64,000 nt of DNA from Actinomycetota bacterium (lineage in GTDB: Bacteria > Actinomycetota > Acidimicrobiia > Acidimicrobiales > Acidimicrobilacustridaceae), in the NCBI GenBank assembly GCA_026393455.1, contig JAPLAE010000101.1:1-64000 (forward strand). Direction: 5' to 3'. This document shows positions 9,754 through 19,267 of this stretch, one piece after another. Numbering within the stretch: the stretch's first letter is position 1; each line of letters starts with the position of its first letter. The position numbers were made by a program, and so were the translations under genes. The notes beneath the pieces are model-generated. The model had not been told where the DNA came from, searched no databases, and saw nothing but the letters and a program-made list of their open reading frames with translations.

Positions 9754-11334
9754 ATGAGCACCACCGACACCACTGCAACCAACGACAGGGTCATCATTTT
9801 TGACACGACCCTTCGTGACGGCGAACAGTCGCCAGGAATCTCGCTCGATCAGGGCGAGAAGGTTGAGATCGCGGAACAACTCGCTCGTCTTGGTGTCGAT
9901 GTCATCGAGGCCGGGTTCCCGATCGCCAGCCAAGGCGATTTCGAATCGGTGCAGGCCATCGCCAAGTCTGTGCGCGGACCAGTGATTTGTGGGCTGTCTC
10001 GCACCGCACTTGGCGATATCGATCGGTGCTGGGAAGCAATTGAGTCGGCGGAGCATCCTCGTATTCACGTTTTCATTGCCACCAGCGAAACCCATATGAA
10101 GCACAAGCTGCGGATGACTCCCGATCAGGTGAAGGCCGAAGCTGCGGCCGGCGTTGCTCGCGCTCGTTCCTATACCGACGATATTGAATTCTCGCCGGAA
10201 GATGCATCGCGTTCTGATTTCACCTTCATGTGTGAGGTTCTGCAGATCGCAGTCGACAACGGCGCAACAACGCTGAACATTCCCGACACCGTGGGTTTTG
10301 CGGTGCCGCAGGAATACGCCGAACGTTTGGCCAATGTCCGCAACTTCGTTAAGGGCGATTACGTCATCTCTACCCATTGCCATAACGATCTGGGAATGGC
10401 CGTCGCTAACTCGTTGGCAGCAGTGCAACTGGGTGCCCGTCAGGTCGAGTGTGCGGTCAACGGTTTGGGTGAGCGCGCTGGTAATGCTGCGCTCGAAGAA
10501 ATCGTGATGGCGCTGCGTACCCGTTCCGATTACTTCGGAGGCATCGATACCGGCATCAAGTCAGAAGAGTTGGCCCGCACGTCACGTCTGGTCAGCCGCC
10601 TGACCGGTTATCCGGTGCAGTACAACAAGGCGGTTGTTGGTCGTAATGCGTTTGCGCATGAATCTGGCATTCATCAGCACGGCGTGTTGAATGAGCGCAC
10701 CACCTACGAGATCATGGACCCAGCCGCTGTTGGTCAGGGCGAATCGAAGATTGTTCTGGGCAAGCACTCAGGTCGTCACGCGTTCGCCGACACACTGAAG
10801 AAGATGGGTTACGACCTGCACGGCGACGCGCTGAATCAGGTGTTCACTCGCTTCAAGGAATTGGCCGACCGCAAGGTCGAACTGAGCGATGCCGACCTCG
10901 AAGCATTGGTCGCCGAAGAAATGGGCGACACCGTTCGCTATGCCTTCTCGCTTATCTCGCTCGATAGCCATGGTGGTTCGAGTTCCACGCCTACGGCAAC
11001 GATTGTGCTCGATCATGACGGCACCAAGATCGAAGCGACTGCGGAAGGTTCGGGCATGGTCGATGCCGCCTGCGCCGCAATCCATACTGCGACCGGCATC
11101 ACTGGCACTCTCACCGATTACGCCGTCACCTCGGTCACCGGTGGGGTCGATGCATTGGCCGACGTTGCCCTGCGCTTTGAGGTTGATGGTGTTTCGATGC
11201 CAGGCCGTGGCCTGTCCACCGATGTAGTCGAAGCTTCAGCCCGAGCACTACTCAACGCACTGAACCGCATTGTGCGAGTTCGTGACACCGGCGAAGACCC
11301 GAACGCAGTTTCACGGCCGGGCTCGCTCAGTTAG
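9754..11334 (+). CDS. leuA: 2-isopropylmalate synthase
   Basis: IIFDTTLRDGEQSPGISLDQGEKVEIAEQLARLGVDVIEAGFP, HCHNDLGMAVANSLAAV, C-terminal LeuA dimer region. Confidence 0.95.
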   Translation: MSTTDTTATNDRVIIFDTTLRDGEQSPGISLDQGEKVEIAEQLARLGVDVIEAGFPIASQGDFESVQAIAKSVRGPVICGLSRTALGDIDRCWEAIESAEHPRIHVFIATSETHMKHKLRMTPDQVKAEAAAGVARARSYTDDIEFSPEDASRSDFTFMCEVLQIAVDNGATTLNIPDTVGFAVPQEYAERLANVRNFVKGDYVISTHCHNDLGMAVANSLAAVQLGARQVECAVNGLGERAGNAALEEIVMALRTRSDYFGGIDTGIKSEELARTSRLVSRLTGYPVQYNKAVVGRNAFAHESGIHQHGVLNERTTYEIMDPAAVGQGESKIVLGKHSGRHAFADTLKKMGYDLHGDALNQVFTRFKELADRKVELSDADLEALVAEEMGDTVRYAFSLISLDSHGGSSSTPTATIVLDHDGTKIEATAEGSGMVDAACAAIHTATGITGTLTDYAVTSVTGGVDALADVALRFEVDGVSMPGRGLSTDVVEASARALLNALNRIVRVRDTGEDPNAVSRPGSLS

Positions 11335-11335
11335 T

Positions 11336-11932
11336 TCAGCGATTCGTTGCCGGCATCCACGCCGGTCGAGTGGCCTCAAAGGCCGCGATCGCATCGACGT
11401 GCTGAAGTGTGATGGCGATGTCATCGAGGCCATTCAGGAATCGTTCTTGGGTAGAATTGTCGAGCGGAAACTCCACGTCGATATCGAGCGAAGCAACGAC
11501 AACGCGCTTGGTGGCGATGTCGATGGTGATTTCAACGGTCGGGTCGGCTTCAACGGCACGCAGGATGCGCTCGCTTACGTCGGCGGGGAGCACGACGGGG
11601 ACGAGTCCGTTCTTGGCAGAGTTATTGCGGAAGATGTCGCCGAAGCGAGGAGCGATGACGGCTTTGAAGCCGTAATCCATGATCGACCACACGGCGTGTT
11701 CTCGAGATGAACCCACGCCGAAGTTGGCCCCGGCAACAAGGATGTTGGCCTCGCCAAACTGCGGAAGGTTCATGACGAACTCGGGATCTTCACGCCACTC
11801 TGAAAAGAGCCCCTGGCCAAAGCCAGTGCGTTCGACGCGCTTGAGCCAATCGCTCGGGATGATCTGATCAGTGTCGACGTCAGATCGGTCGAGGGGGAGT
11901 GCGGTTCCGGTGATGGTGATGACTGGTTCCAT
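11336..11932 (-). CDS. leuD: 3-isopropylmalate dehydratase small subunit
   Basis: MEPVITITGTALPLDRSDVDTDQIIPSDWLKRVERTGFGQGLF, GANFGVGSSREHAVW. Confidence 0.94.
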   Translation of the reverse strand: MEPVITITGTALPLDRSDVDTDQIIPSDWLKRVERTGFGQGLFSEWREDPEFVMNLPQFGEANILVAGANFGVGSSREHAVWSIMDYGFKAVIAPRFGDIFRNNSAKNGLVPVVLPADVSERILRAVEADPTVEITIDIATKRVVVASLDIDVEFPLDNSTQERFLNGLDDIAITLQHVDAIAAFEATRPAWMPATNR

Positions 11933-11948
11933 GATGTGCTCAGTTCTC

Positions 11949-13352
11949 TCAGGCCAGATCGCGAGGATCGGCGAAGGTTCCGGCAATTGCGGTTGCAGCA
12001 GCGACAGCGGGGGAGACGAGGTGAGTACGGCCACCCTTGCCCTGTCGTCCTTCGAAATTGCGGTTCGAGGTTGATGCCGAACGCTCACCCGGCGCCAACT
12101 TGTCGGGGTTCATGGCGAGACACATGGAACAACCCGGTTCACGCCAGTCGAATCCGGCCGCGGTGAAAATCTTGTCGAGGCCCTCGGCTTCGGCTTGACC
12201 CTTCACCATGAATGAACCCGGTACGACCATGGCCCGCACTCCGGCCGCAACCTGACGACCTTCGGCAACCGCAGCTGCGGCACGAAGATCCTCGATGCGA
12301 CTGTTGGTGCACGAACCGATGAACACGGTCTGCACAGGAATGTCTTTGATCGGCATGCCAGCGGTGAGGCCCATGTACTCAAGGGCGCGAGATGCAGCAT
12401 CGCGTTCTCCGGAATCGGCGAACGATGCCGGATCGGGCACATTGCTATCGAGCTCGATGACCTGACCAGGATTGGTTCCCCATGAAACGAAGGGACGAAG
12501 TTTTGTGGCGTCGATGTCGACAACCTTGTCGAATACGGCACCGTCATCGGTGGGGAGTGTGCGCCAGTACGCAACAGCAGCGTCCCAGTCGGCACCAGTC
12601 GGTGCGTACTTGCGATCCTTGAGGTAGTCGAAGGTGATTTCGTCGGGAGCAATGAGGCCAGCTTTGGCACCTGCTTCGATCGACATGTTGCACACCGTCA
12701 TGCGGCCTTCCATCGACAGCGAACGGATCGCTTCGCCGCGATATTCGATAACCGAACCGATGCCACCTCCGGTGCCGATACGACCGATGATGGCCAGCAC
12801 GAGATCTTTGGCGGTGACGCCGTCGGGAAGTGCACCGTTCACGTTCACTGCCATGGTTGAAGCTGGATGCTGGGGGAGTGTCTGGGTGGCCATGACATGT
12901 TCAACTTCAGAAGTACCGATGCCGAAGGCCAGCGCGCCGAACGCGCCGTGCGTAGCTGTGTGGCTGTCGCCGCACACGATGGTCATGCCCGGCATGGTCA
13001 GACCTTGTTCCGGTCCGATCACATGCACGATGCCTTGACCGGGAGTACCCATGGCGTGTTCGACAATGCCGAACTCGGCAGTATTGGCCCGCAACACATC
13101 AACCTGTTTGCGCGAGATCGGATCGGCGATGGGTTGGTCGATATCGGAAGTGGGGACGTTATGGTCCTCGGTGGCAACGGTGAGTTCAGGTCGCCGAACA
13201 GTTCGGTCACTCAGACGCAAACCGTCGAAGGCCTGTGGCGAGGTCACTTCGTGCACGAGGTGGAGATCGATGTAGAGCACGTCGGGCTCGCCGTCGGCGC
13301 GATGTACGACGTGATCGTCCCAAAGTTTTTGCGAAAGGGTTCTCGGGGCCAT
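11949..13352 (-). CDS. leuC: 3-isopropylmalate dehydratase large subunit
   Basis: [73 protein letters not shown]. Confidence 0.95.
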   Translation of the reverse strand: MAPRTLSQKLWDDHVVHRADGEPDVLYIDLHLVHEVTSPQAFDGLRLSDRTVRRPELTVATEDHNVPTSDIDQPIADPISRKQVDVLRANTAEFGIVEHAMGTPGQGIVHVIGPEQGLTMPGMTIVCGDSHTATHGAFGALAFGIGTSEVEHVMATQTLPQHPASTMAVNVNGALPDGVTAKDLVLAIIGRIGTGGGIGSVIEYRGEAIRSLSMEGRMTVCNMSIEAGAKAGLIAPDEITFDYLKDRKYAPTGADWDAAVAYWRTLPTDDGAVFDKVVDIDATKLRPFVSWGTNPGQVIELDSNVPDPASFADSGERDAASRALEYMGLTAGMPIKDIPVQTVFIGSCTNSRIEDLRAAAAVAEGRQVAAGVRAMVVPGSFMVKGQAEAEGLDKIFTAAGFDWREPGCSMCLAMNPDKLAPGERSASTSNRNFEGRQGKGGRTHLVSPAVAAATAIAGTFADPRDLA

Positions 13353-13417
13353 GTTCTGCTCCTGTTCGGGAGGTTGGCCGGCACTGACAATGACGTGAGT
13401 TCCGGACGGCGCCGTTT

Positions 13418-13438
13418 GCGTCTCATATAATGGGACGC
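13418..13438. promoter_or_regulatory. Palindromic operator between leuC and the divergent IclR gene
   Basis: GCGTCTCAT-ATA-ATGGGACGC; 9-bp arms with one mismatch, in the shared intergenic region. Confidence 0.6.
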
Positions 13439-13450
13439 TAATCTTGCTCC

Positions 13451-14119
13451 GTGGGAAACACTATAGGTGGTGTGGGTGTTTTAGACAAGGCGGTTGACGT
13501 GCTCAACGCGCTCGAAGTCCGCTCGTTGTCGCTGTCGGAACTCGTTGGGGTGACGGGACTGCCTCGGGCGACTGCTCATCGTCTTGCGACGGCGCTTGAA
13601 CGCCATGGTCTTGTTCGGCGCGACGTCGATGGTCGATTCATGCTCGGGACCCGATTGCTTTCTCTGGGACAGGCGGCGGCGGACGCATGGCCCCTCGCTA
13701 CTGCGGCGGCATCTGCCCTTGCGATTCTGCGAGATGAAACTGGTGAGAGCGTGCAGCTGTTTGTTCGCGACGGCGAGGAGCGTGTGTGTATTGCTGCTTT
13801 GCAGTCGCTGCACGGATTACGCACGATCGTGCCACTGGGTGCCCGGCTTCCACTCTCTGCAGGATCAGCAGCTCGTGTCTTGACGAGTGCCGATCAAACG
13901 GCAGGGGAGTGGATCGAGAGTGTGGGCGAGCGCGAGGCCGGGGTGGCGTCTGTTTCCGCTCCGGTGCGAGACGCGTCGGGTCGAGTGGTCGCTGCGGTGA
14001 GTGTGTCGGGGCCGATTGAGAGAACTTCTCGACAGCCAGGTAAGCGGTACGGTTCCTTTGTGGTCCGTGCAGCGAGAGAGATCGAATCAGAAGCTGGTTT
14101 GCGGGGCGTCGACGCGTGA
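13451..14119 (+). CDS. IclR family transcriptional regulator (NdgR/LtbR-like by context)
   Basis: [50 protein letters not shown] (IclR HTH) plus effector domain; divergent from leuCD. Confidence 0.85.
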   Translation: MGNTIGGVGVLDKAVDVLNALEVRSLSLSELVGVTGLPRATAHRLATALERHGLVRRDVDGRFMLGTRLLSLGQAAADAWPLATAAASALAILRDETGESVQLFVRDGEERVCIAALQSLHGLRTIVPLGARLPLSAGSAARVLTSADQTAGEWIESVGEREAGVASVSAPVRDASGRVVAAVSVSGPIERTSRQPGKRYGSFVVRAAREIESEAGLRGVDA

Positions 14120-15687
14120 CCGAACGGCCACTTGCAGCCATCGATATCGGTACCAATTCGTTCCACATGGTCGTCGCGCGAGTAGGCGAAGTTTCGGTCG
14201 CGGGCGAGTTCATTGGCCCTGCATTTGAAGTGATTGCTCGGGAGAAGGAAATGGTTCGCCTGGGCTCGAGTTCAGGCGACATGAAGGAACTCTCTGACGA
14301 TGCAATAGAGCGCGGCGTGTTGGCGCTGCGACGTCTGGTCAAGATCGCGGCCATTCACGACGCCGATGTCGTGGCAGTGGCGACGAGCGCGGTGCGCGAG
14401 GCTGAGAACGCCGATGTCTTCATCGAACGATCGCTCAATGAAGCAGGGGTTGTTGTCGACGTCATTGCTGGTGTGGAAGAGGCGCGGCTCATCCACATTG
14501 GAGTTCTCCAAGCCGTCCCGGTTTTCGATCAGCGCTTAGTCGTGATCGATATTGGTGGCGGAAGTACCGAGATTCTTGTAGGCGAACAAGGTGAGACCCT
14601 CGTTGCCGGCAGTTTGAAACTTGGCGCAATTCGATTGACCCGTCGTTTCTTCCGCGGAGAACGACTTCATCCCGGGGCAGTGGAATCTTGCCGCCGTCAT
14701 GTCCGTTCGCTGCTTTCGCCGATGGTGCGTGAGGTCGAGCGATTCGGTTTCGGGGTTGCCATTGCGTCGTCGGGAACAGCGGAAACGGTTGCGTCGCTTG
14801 TGAATTCTCAGCGGGGTCACGCTGTTCCTCGAACATTCAATAACTTCACGATGAGTAGCGACGAGATACAAGCCGCGGTGCGGGCGCTCATTGCCGCAAG
14901 TTCTGTTGAGGAGCGCAAGGCGCTTGCCGGGATGGACCCCAGCAGGGCGGACATCATCCTGGGGGGAGCGATCATCCTGGAGCAGGCCGTCGAAGAACTC
15001 GGGATCGATGAAATCATCATTTCGGACAACGCGCTTCGAGAAGGGGTGCTTCTTGATGCGCTTTCGAGGCGCCGAGGCGCCACCTTGCATCATCTTCGGG
15101 ATTTGCGGCGGCGAAGCGTTCTGCACCTTGCGGAATCCATGGATGACGACGTTGCCCATTCGATTCGTGCGGCGGGCTTCGCTCTCGATCTCTTCGATGC
15201 AACTGCATCGCTGCACGGGCTCGGAGACGATTCACGGGAATTGCTCGAGGCAGGCGCCCTACTTGCCAACGTGGGACTCTCTATCTCGCATTCTGAGCAT
15301 CACAAGCACAGCTATTACGTGATTCGTCATTCTGATTGTTTGGCCGGGTTTACCGACCACGAGATCGAATTGATTGCGCAAATTGCCCGATATCACCGAA
15401 AGAGCGCCCCAAAGGTGAAGCACACGGAGTATGCGCGCTTGCGTTTGGAGGACCAAGACCGAGTTCGGATCCTTGCAGGGCTTCTTCGCGTAGGGATTGC
15501 ACTTGATCGCTCACATAAGGGTCGCGTTCAACAGATCACAGTTTCTGTCGGGGCTGATGATGAGCCCGTTTCTATTCTCGTGAAACATCTTGACGATGTC
15601 GATGTTGATCTCGAGATTCAGACTGCTGAAGATCGCAAAGGCTTACTTGAATTCGTTCTTGATCGACGCGTGGTCTTTTCCTTGTGA
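14116..15687 (+). CDS. Ppx/GppA phosphatase family protein with C-terminal HD-like region
   Basis: LAAIDIGTNSFHMVVARV, VVIDIGGGSTEILVG, GALLANVGLSISHSEHHKHSYYVIRHS. Confidence 0.9.
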   Translation: MTERPLAAIDIGTNSFHMVVARVGEVSVAGEFIGPAFEVIAREKEMVRLGSSSGDMKELSDDAIERGVLALRRLVKIAAIHDADVVAVATSAVREAENADVFIERSLNEAGVVVDVIAGVEEARLIHIGVLQAVPVFDQRLVVIDIGGGSTEILVGEQGETLVAGSLKLGAIRLTRRFFRGERLHPGAVESCRRHVRSLLSPMVREVERFGFGVAIASSGTAETVASLVNSQRGHAVPRTFNNFTMSSDEIQAAVRALIAASSVEERKALAGMDPSRADIILGGAIILEQAVEELGIDEIIISDNALREGVLLDALSRRRGATLHHLRDLRRRSVLHLAESMDDDVAHSIRAAGFALDLFDATASLHGLGDDSRELLEAGALLANVGLSISHSEHHKHSYYVIRHSDCLAGFTDHEIELIAQIARYHRKSAPKVKHTEYARLRLEDQDRVRILAGLLRVGIALDRSHKGRVQQITVSVGADDEPVSILVKHLDDVDVDLEIQTAEDRKGLLEFVLDRRVVFSL

Positions 15688-15714
15688 ATCGAAGGAACTG
15701 CGGTTCTCGCTTCT

Positions 15715-15735
15715 CTGATGAACCGTGTTCATCAG
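15715..15735. terminator. Perfect hairpin between convergent genes
   Basis: CTGATGAAC-CGT-GTTCATCAG, 9-bp perfect stem between ppx/gppA and the hydrolase gene. Confidence 0.4.
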
Positions 15736-15739
15736 TAAT

Positions 15740-16633
15740 CTAGGGAGTGGACGGTCCGGTCGATCTGGTTCGTGACGCAACGTCACTGCATGCGGCGAGA
15801 AGTGCATCACTGAATCGTTCCGGCCTGGTGGCACAGAAATCATGACGGCCATCTACCTCAATGACGGTGGAATGGGCAATGGCATCGACGAGTTGTCGTT
15901 GCCGATGCGGCAAGACTGTTTCATCGCGCGTGGTGAGAACGACAGCGGTCGGGACGTTGACCGAACTTATCCAGCTGGTTGCATCGTACGAAGCGACTTC
16001 GTGTCCCGATTCGAGCATGGTCCGCAAATCATTAAGACGCGCTTGCTCGCGAGCCCAGTTACCGAGAGGTGTCGTGTCGTATTTCGATACCAGCACGCGT
16101 TCCGAGACACGTCGGTTGACTGAAGGCGGCGCAAGCCGGGTAGCGAGCGACAGACCAGAAACAACACCATTGAGGACGCGTTCGCCGCGTCGTTCGCTAA
16201 ATCGTGCCGCTGTTGCGCACAGTACGAGACCTTCGACCATCTTGGGGTGTCGACGCCACAGCAACTGAGCGATTGGACCTCCCATTGAATAGCCAACCGC
16301 AATTGCACGTTTAATGTTCAGCGCTTCGAGGAGTGCGGCAGCGTCATCGGCGCAGTCTTCGAGTCGAAAACGACGGCGACTACGAATGCCGCAGCCGTGA
16401 CCGCGATGATCGATAGCGACAACATTGAACTCGCGCTGAAGACCTTCATATGCACCGAACCAGTTGAGAGCCGAGTTCGCTGTCCAGCCGTGAAGAAGGA
16501 GAAGCGTTGGAGCACCCTGTGGTCCGGGGGCTTCTCGTATCCATGTTGTCCCTCGACCCGGAAGTTCGAGTGCACGACCGTCAGGTAGGCCTGGCGTCAG
16601 AAACGGCGTGGATCCTGGTAGCGAGGGTGACAT
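15740..16633 (-). CDS. Alpha/beta hydrolase
   Basis: TLLLLHGWTANSALNW, VAVGYSMGGPIAQLL, VDGRHDFCATRPERF. Confidence 0.88.
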   Translation of the reverse strand: MSPSLPGSTPFLTPGLPDGRALELPGRGTTWIREAPGPQGAPTLLLLHGWTANSALNWFGAYEGLQREFNVVAIDHRGHGCGIRSRRRFRLEDCADDAAALLEALNIKRAIAVGYSMGGPIAQLLWRRHPKMVEGLVLCATAARFSERRGERVLNGVVSGLSLATRLAPPSVNRRVSERVLVSKYDTTPLGNWAREQARLNDLRTMLESGHEVASYDATSWISSVNVPTAVVLTTRDETVLPHRQRQLVDAIAHSTVIEVDGRHDFCATRPERFSDALLAACSDVASRTRSTGPSTP

Positions 16634-16645
16634 GTTTGCTTCTCG

Positions 16646-17110
16646 TCAGGCTTCGATGCTGACGATCTCAACCTTGAGGACGCCACCGGGGGCTTCAAAG
16701 TCGACGATGTCGCCGACCTTGTTTCCCATGAGGGCCCGTCCCAAAGGTGAGCCTGGGGTGAGGACTTCAAGTTCCGCGCGTTCTTCAACGGAGCCGACCA
16801 GAAGTCGCTCAACCTCGTCGTCACCTTCGTAGCGGATGCCGACGATCACGCCTGAGACCACGGCGGATCCATCGGCGGCTTCGACGATTTCGGCGTCGAG
16901 GAGTAGTGCCTCGAGTTGGCGGATTCGGGCTTCCATCTTGCCCTGTTCCTCTCTCGCGGCGTGGTAGTCGCCGTTCTCAGAGAGATCGCCCATTTCACGG
17001 GCAGTCTGAATTTTGCGGGCAATATCGACTCGACCGTGGGTCGTGTGCTGCTCGTGTTCAGCGCTCAACCGGTCGTAGGTCTGTTGGGTGAATCGGTGTA
17101 CGACAGCCAT
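16646..17110 (-). CDS. greA: Transcription elongation factor GreA
   Basis: LSAEHEQ...ARKIQTAREMGDLSENGDYHAAREEQGKMEARIRQLEALL; GSPLGRALMGNKVGDIV. Confidence 0.94.
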   Translation of the reverse strand: MAVVHRFTQQTYDRLSAEHEQHTTHGRVDIARKIQTAREMGDLSENGDYHAAREEQGKMEARIRQLEALLLDAEIVEAADGSAVVSGVIVGIRYEGDDEVERLLVGSVEERAELEVLTPGSPLGRALMGNKVGDIVDFEAPGGVLKVEIVSIEA

Positions 17111-17182
17111 GTCGCTAGCGTACCGGCCCTTCGTGGAACTCGCCTAGGGCGGCGGGAGGGGGTCGGACTAGAGTGATGAGCC

Positions 17183-17233
17183 ATGTCCACACCGAGCCCA
17201 CACCGTTCGCGCTCCATCGTGATCATTCGCTAG
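17183..17233 (+). CDS. Ile/Val attenuator leader peptide MSTPSPHRSRSIVIIR
   Basis: atg tcc aca ccg agc cca cac cgt tcg cgc tcc atc gtg atc att cgc tag; a run of I-V-I-I just before the stop, followed by two strong hairpins and leuB. Confidence 0.75.
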   Translation: MSTPSPHRSRSIVIIR

Positions 17234-17290
17234 CGCACACCGAGTTCGGTGTGCGCCCTCGGCCGTCCACCCCGGTGGGCGGCTTTCTCG
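17233..17290 (+). promoter_or_regulatory. leuB-ilvE-cimA attenuator: pause hairpin plus terminator hairpin
   Basis: GCGCACACCGA-gt-TCGGTGTGCGC (17233-17256), then GCCGTCCACC-cc-GGTGGGCGGC followed by TTTCTCGTT (17262-17290). Confidence 0.7.
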
Positions 17291-17357
17291 TTCCAGCACA
17301 GGGCCTGTCCCTTTCCCGGCATTGCACTCTTCAGCACAGCAACCAATCGGAGTCATC

Positions 17358-18338
17358 GTGAGTCACAGAATCGGAGTTATCCCCGGAGACGGGATTGGGC
17401 ACGAGGTCATTCCCGTCGCCCTCAAGGTCATCGGTGCTGCGGGCGTCGAGCTCGACTGTGTTGACTACGACCTCGGTGGCGCTCGCTACCTGCGTGACGG
17501 CGTCGTTCTTGACGATGCGACGGTCGAAGAATGGCGCGGACTCGATGCTCTTTTGCTCGGTGCAGTCGGGACGCCAGATGTTCCGCCAGGTGTCATCGAG
17601 CGTGGCCTTCTTCTCAAGATGCGTTTTGATCTCGACCTCTATATCAATCAGCGTCCGTTCATTGCCCCCGACGGGTCACATGATTTCATCGTGATCCGCG
17701 AGAACACTGAAGGCACCTACGCGGGCGAAGGTGGCTTCCTTCGCAAAAACACGCGGTTCGAAGTCGCGACGCAGGGTTCGGTAAATACCCGGCACGGCGT
17801 TGAACGTTGTGTTCGCTATGCCTTCGAACTTGCACGCAGCCGTGATCGCAAGCACCTCACTCTCGTTCATAAGACCAATGTTCTGACGTTTGCTGGCGAT
17901 CTCTGGGAGCGCACCTTCAATGAAGTTGCCGCGGAATTCCCCGATGTTTCGACGGCTTACAACCATGTCGATGCTGCTTGCATCTACTTCGTTGAAGATC
18001 CGAAGCGATACGACGTTATTGTCACCGACAACCTGTTCGGCGACATCCTCACCGATCTCGGTGGAGCGGTCTCCGGTGGGATTGGGTTCGCCTCGTCGGG
18101 CAATCTCAATCCAGATCGAACGAGCCCTTCGATGTTTGAACCAGTTCATGGTTCAGCTCCTGATATTGCTGGGCAAAACAAAGCCAATCCCGTCGCTGCG
18201 ATTCTCTCAGCTGCGATGATGCTCGAATTCCTTGGTGAAGAAGCGGCAGCAACGACAATCCGCAATGCGTGTTCCGACACCGCCACCCTCACCGGTTCAA
18301 CCACCGAAATCGGCGACATTGTCGTCGCTCGTCTCTGA
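17358..18338 (+). CDS. leuB: 3-isopropylmalate dehydrogenase
   Basis: VSHRIGVIPGDGIGHEVIPVALKVI, ENTEGTYAGEGG, HGSAPDIAGQNKANP; GTG start at 17358. Confidence 0.93.
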   Translation: MSHRIGVIPGDGIGHEVIPVALKVIGAAGVELDCVDYDLGGARYLRDGVVLDDATVEEWRGLDALLLGAVGTPDVPPGVIERGLLLKMRFDLDLYINQRPFIAPDGSHDFIVIRENTEGTYAGEGGFLRKNTRFEVATQGSVNTRHGVERCVRYAFELARSRDRKHLTLVHKTNVLTFAGDLWERTFNEVAAEFPDVSTAYNHVDAACIYFVEDPKRYDVIVTDNLFGDILTDLGGAVSGGIGFASSGNLNPDRTSPSMFEPVHGSAPDIAGQNKANPVAAILSAAMMLEFLGEEAAATTIRNACSDTATLTGSTTEIGDIVVARL

Positions 18339-18349
18339 GAGGCAATGCA

Positions 18350-19267
18350 ATGCCAATTACACCTACGAACAAGATTTGGATGAACGGAACGCTCGTCAAT
18401 TGGGACGACGCGAAGATCCACGTCCTCACCCACACCCTTCATTACGGAACGGGTGTCTTCGAAGGAATCCGCGCGTATGAAACCCCAAAGGGTCCTGCGG
18501 TGTTCCGGCTTACCGAACACATTGAGCGCTTACACAATTCAGCGAAGATCCTCGGCATGGACATGCCCTATGGCGTCGATGAGTTGGTCCAGGCCACGAA
18601 GGACGTCGTCAAAGCATCGGGACTTCCTTCTGCCTACATCCGTCCGATCGCCTATTACGGCTACGGCGAAATGGGACTGAACACGCTTCCGTGCTCGGTC
18701 GATGTTTCGATTGCTTGCTGGCCATGGGGCGCGTACCTCGGTGAAGATGCGCTCACGAAGGGGATCAGCACAAAGATTTCTTCGTGGACCCGTCACGATC
18801 ACAACACCATGCCGCCGGCTTCGAAAACCACGGGCAACTACGTGAACTCTTCGCTGGCCAAAGTCGAAGCGCTCCGAGGTGGATACGACGAAGCGATCAT
18901 GCTTAACCCGCAGGGTTTCGTCAGCGAATGCACGGGCGAAAATATTTTCGTTGCGCGCGACGGCGTCTTGGTGACGCCGCCGATTGCGGCTGGCGCGCTC
19001 GAAGGAATCACTCAAGACAGCGTGATGACGATTGGTCGAGACCTTGGTTATGAGTTCCGCGTCGATTACCTGACGCGCTCTGACCTCTATGTCGCCGAAG
19101 AGATCTTTCTGTGTGGAACCGCTGCTGAGGTTTCGGCTGTGAATTCAGTCGATAATCGCGATATCCCGTGCCCCGGTCCGATGACGTCTGTCATCGCTGC
19201 TGAATATGGACGCGTTGTGCGCGGTCAGGTTCCCCGTTACGAGGACTGGTTGGAGTATGTCCACTAA
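18350..19267 (+). CDS. ilvE: Branched-chain amino acid aminotransferase
   Basis: KIWMNGTLVNWDDAKIHVLTHTLHYGTGVFEGIRAYETPKGPAVFRLTEHIERL, ECTGENIFVARDG. Confidence 0.93.
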   Translation: MPITPTNKIWMNGTLVNWDDAKIHVLTHTLHYGTGVFEGIRAYETPKGPAVFRLTEHIERLHNSAKILGMDMPYGVDELVQATKDVVKASGLPSAYIRPIAYYGYGEMGLNTLPCSVDVSIACWPWGAYLGEDALTKGISTKISSWTRHDHNTMPPASKTTGNYVNSSLAKVEALRGGYDEAIMLNPQGFVSECTGENIFVARDGVLVTPPIAAGALEGITQDSVMTIGRDLGYEFRVDYLTRSDLYVAEEIFLCGTAAEVSAVNSVDNRDIPCPGPMTSVIAAEYGRVVRGQVPRYEDWLEYVH

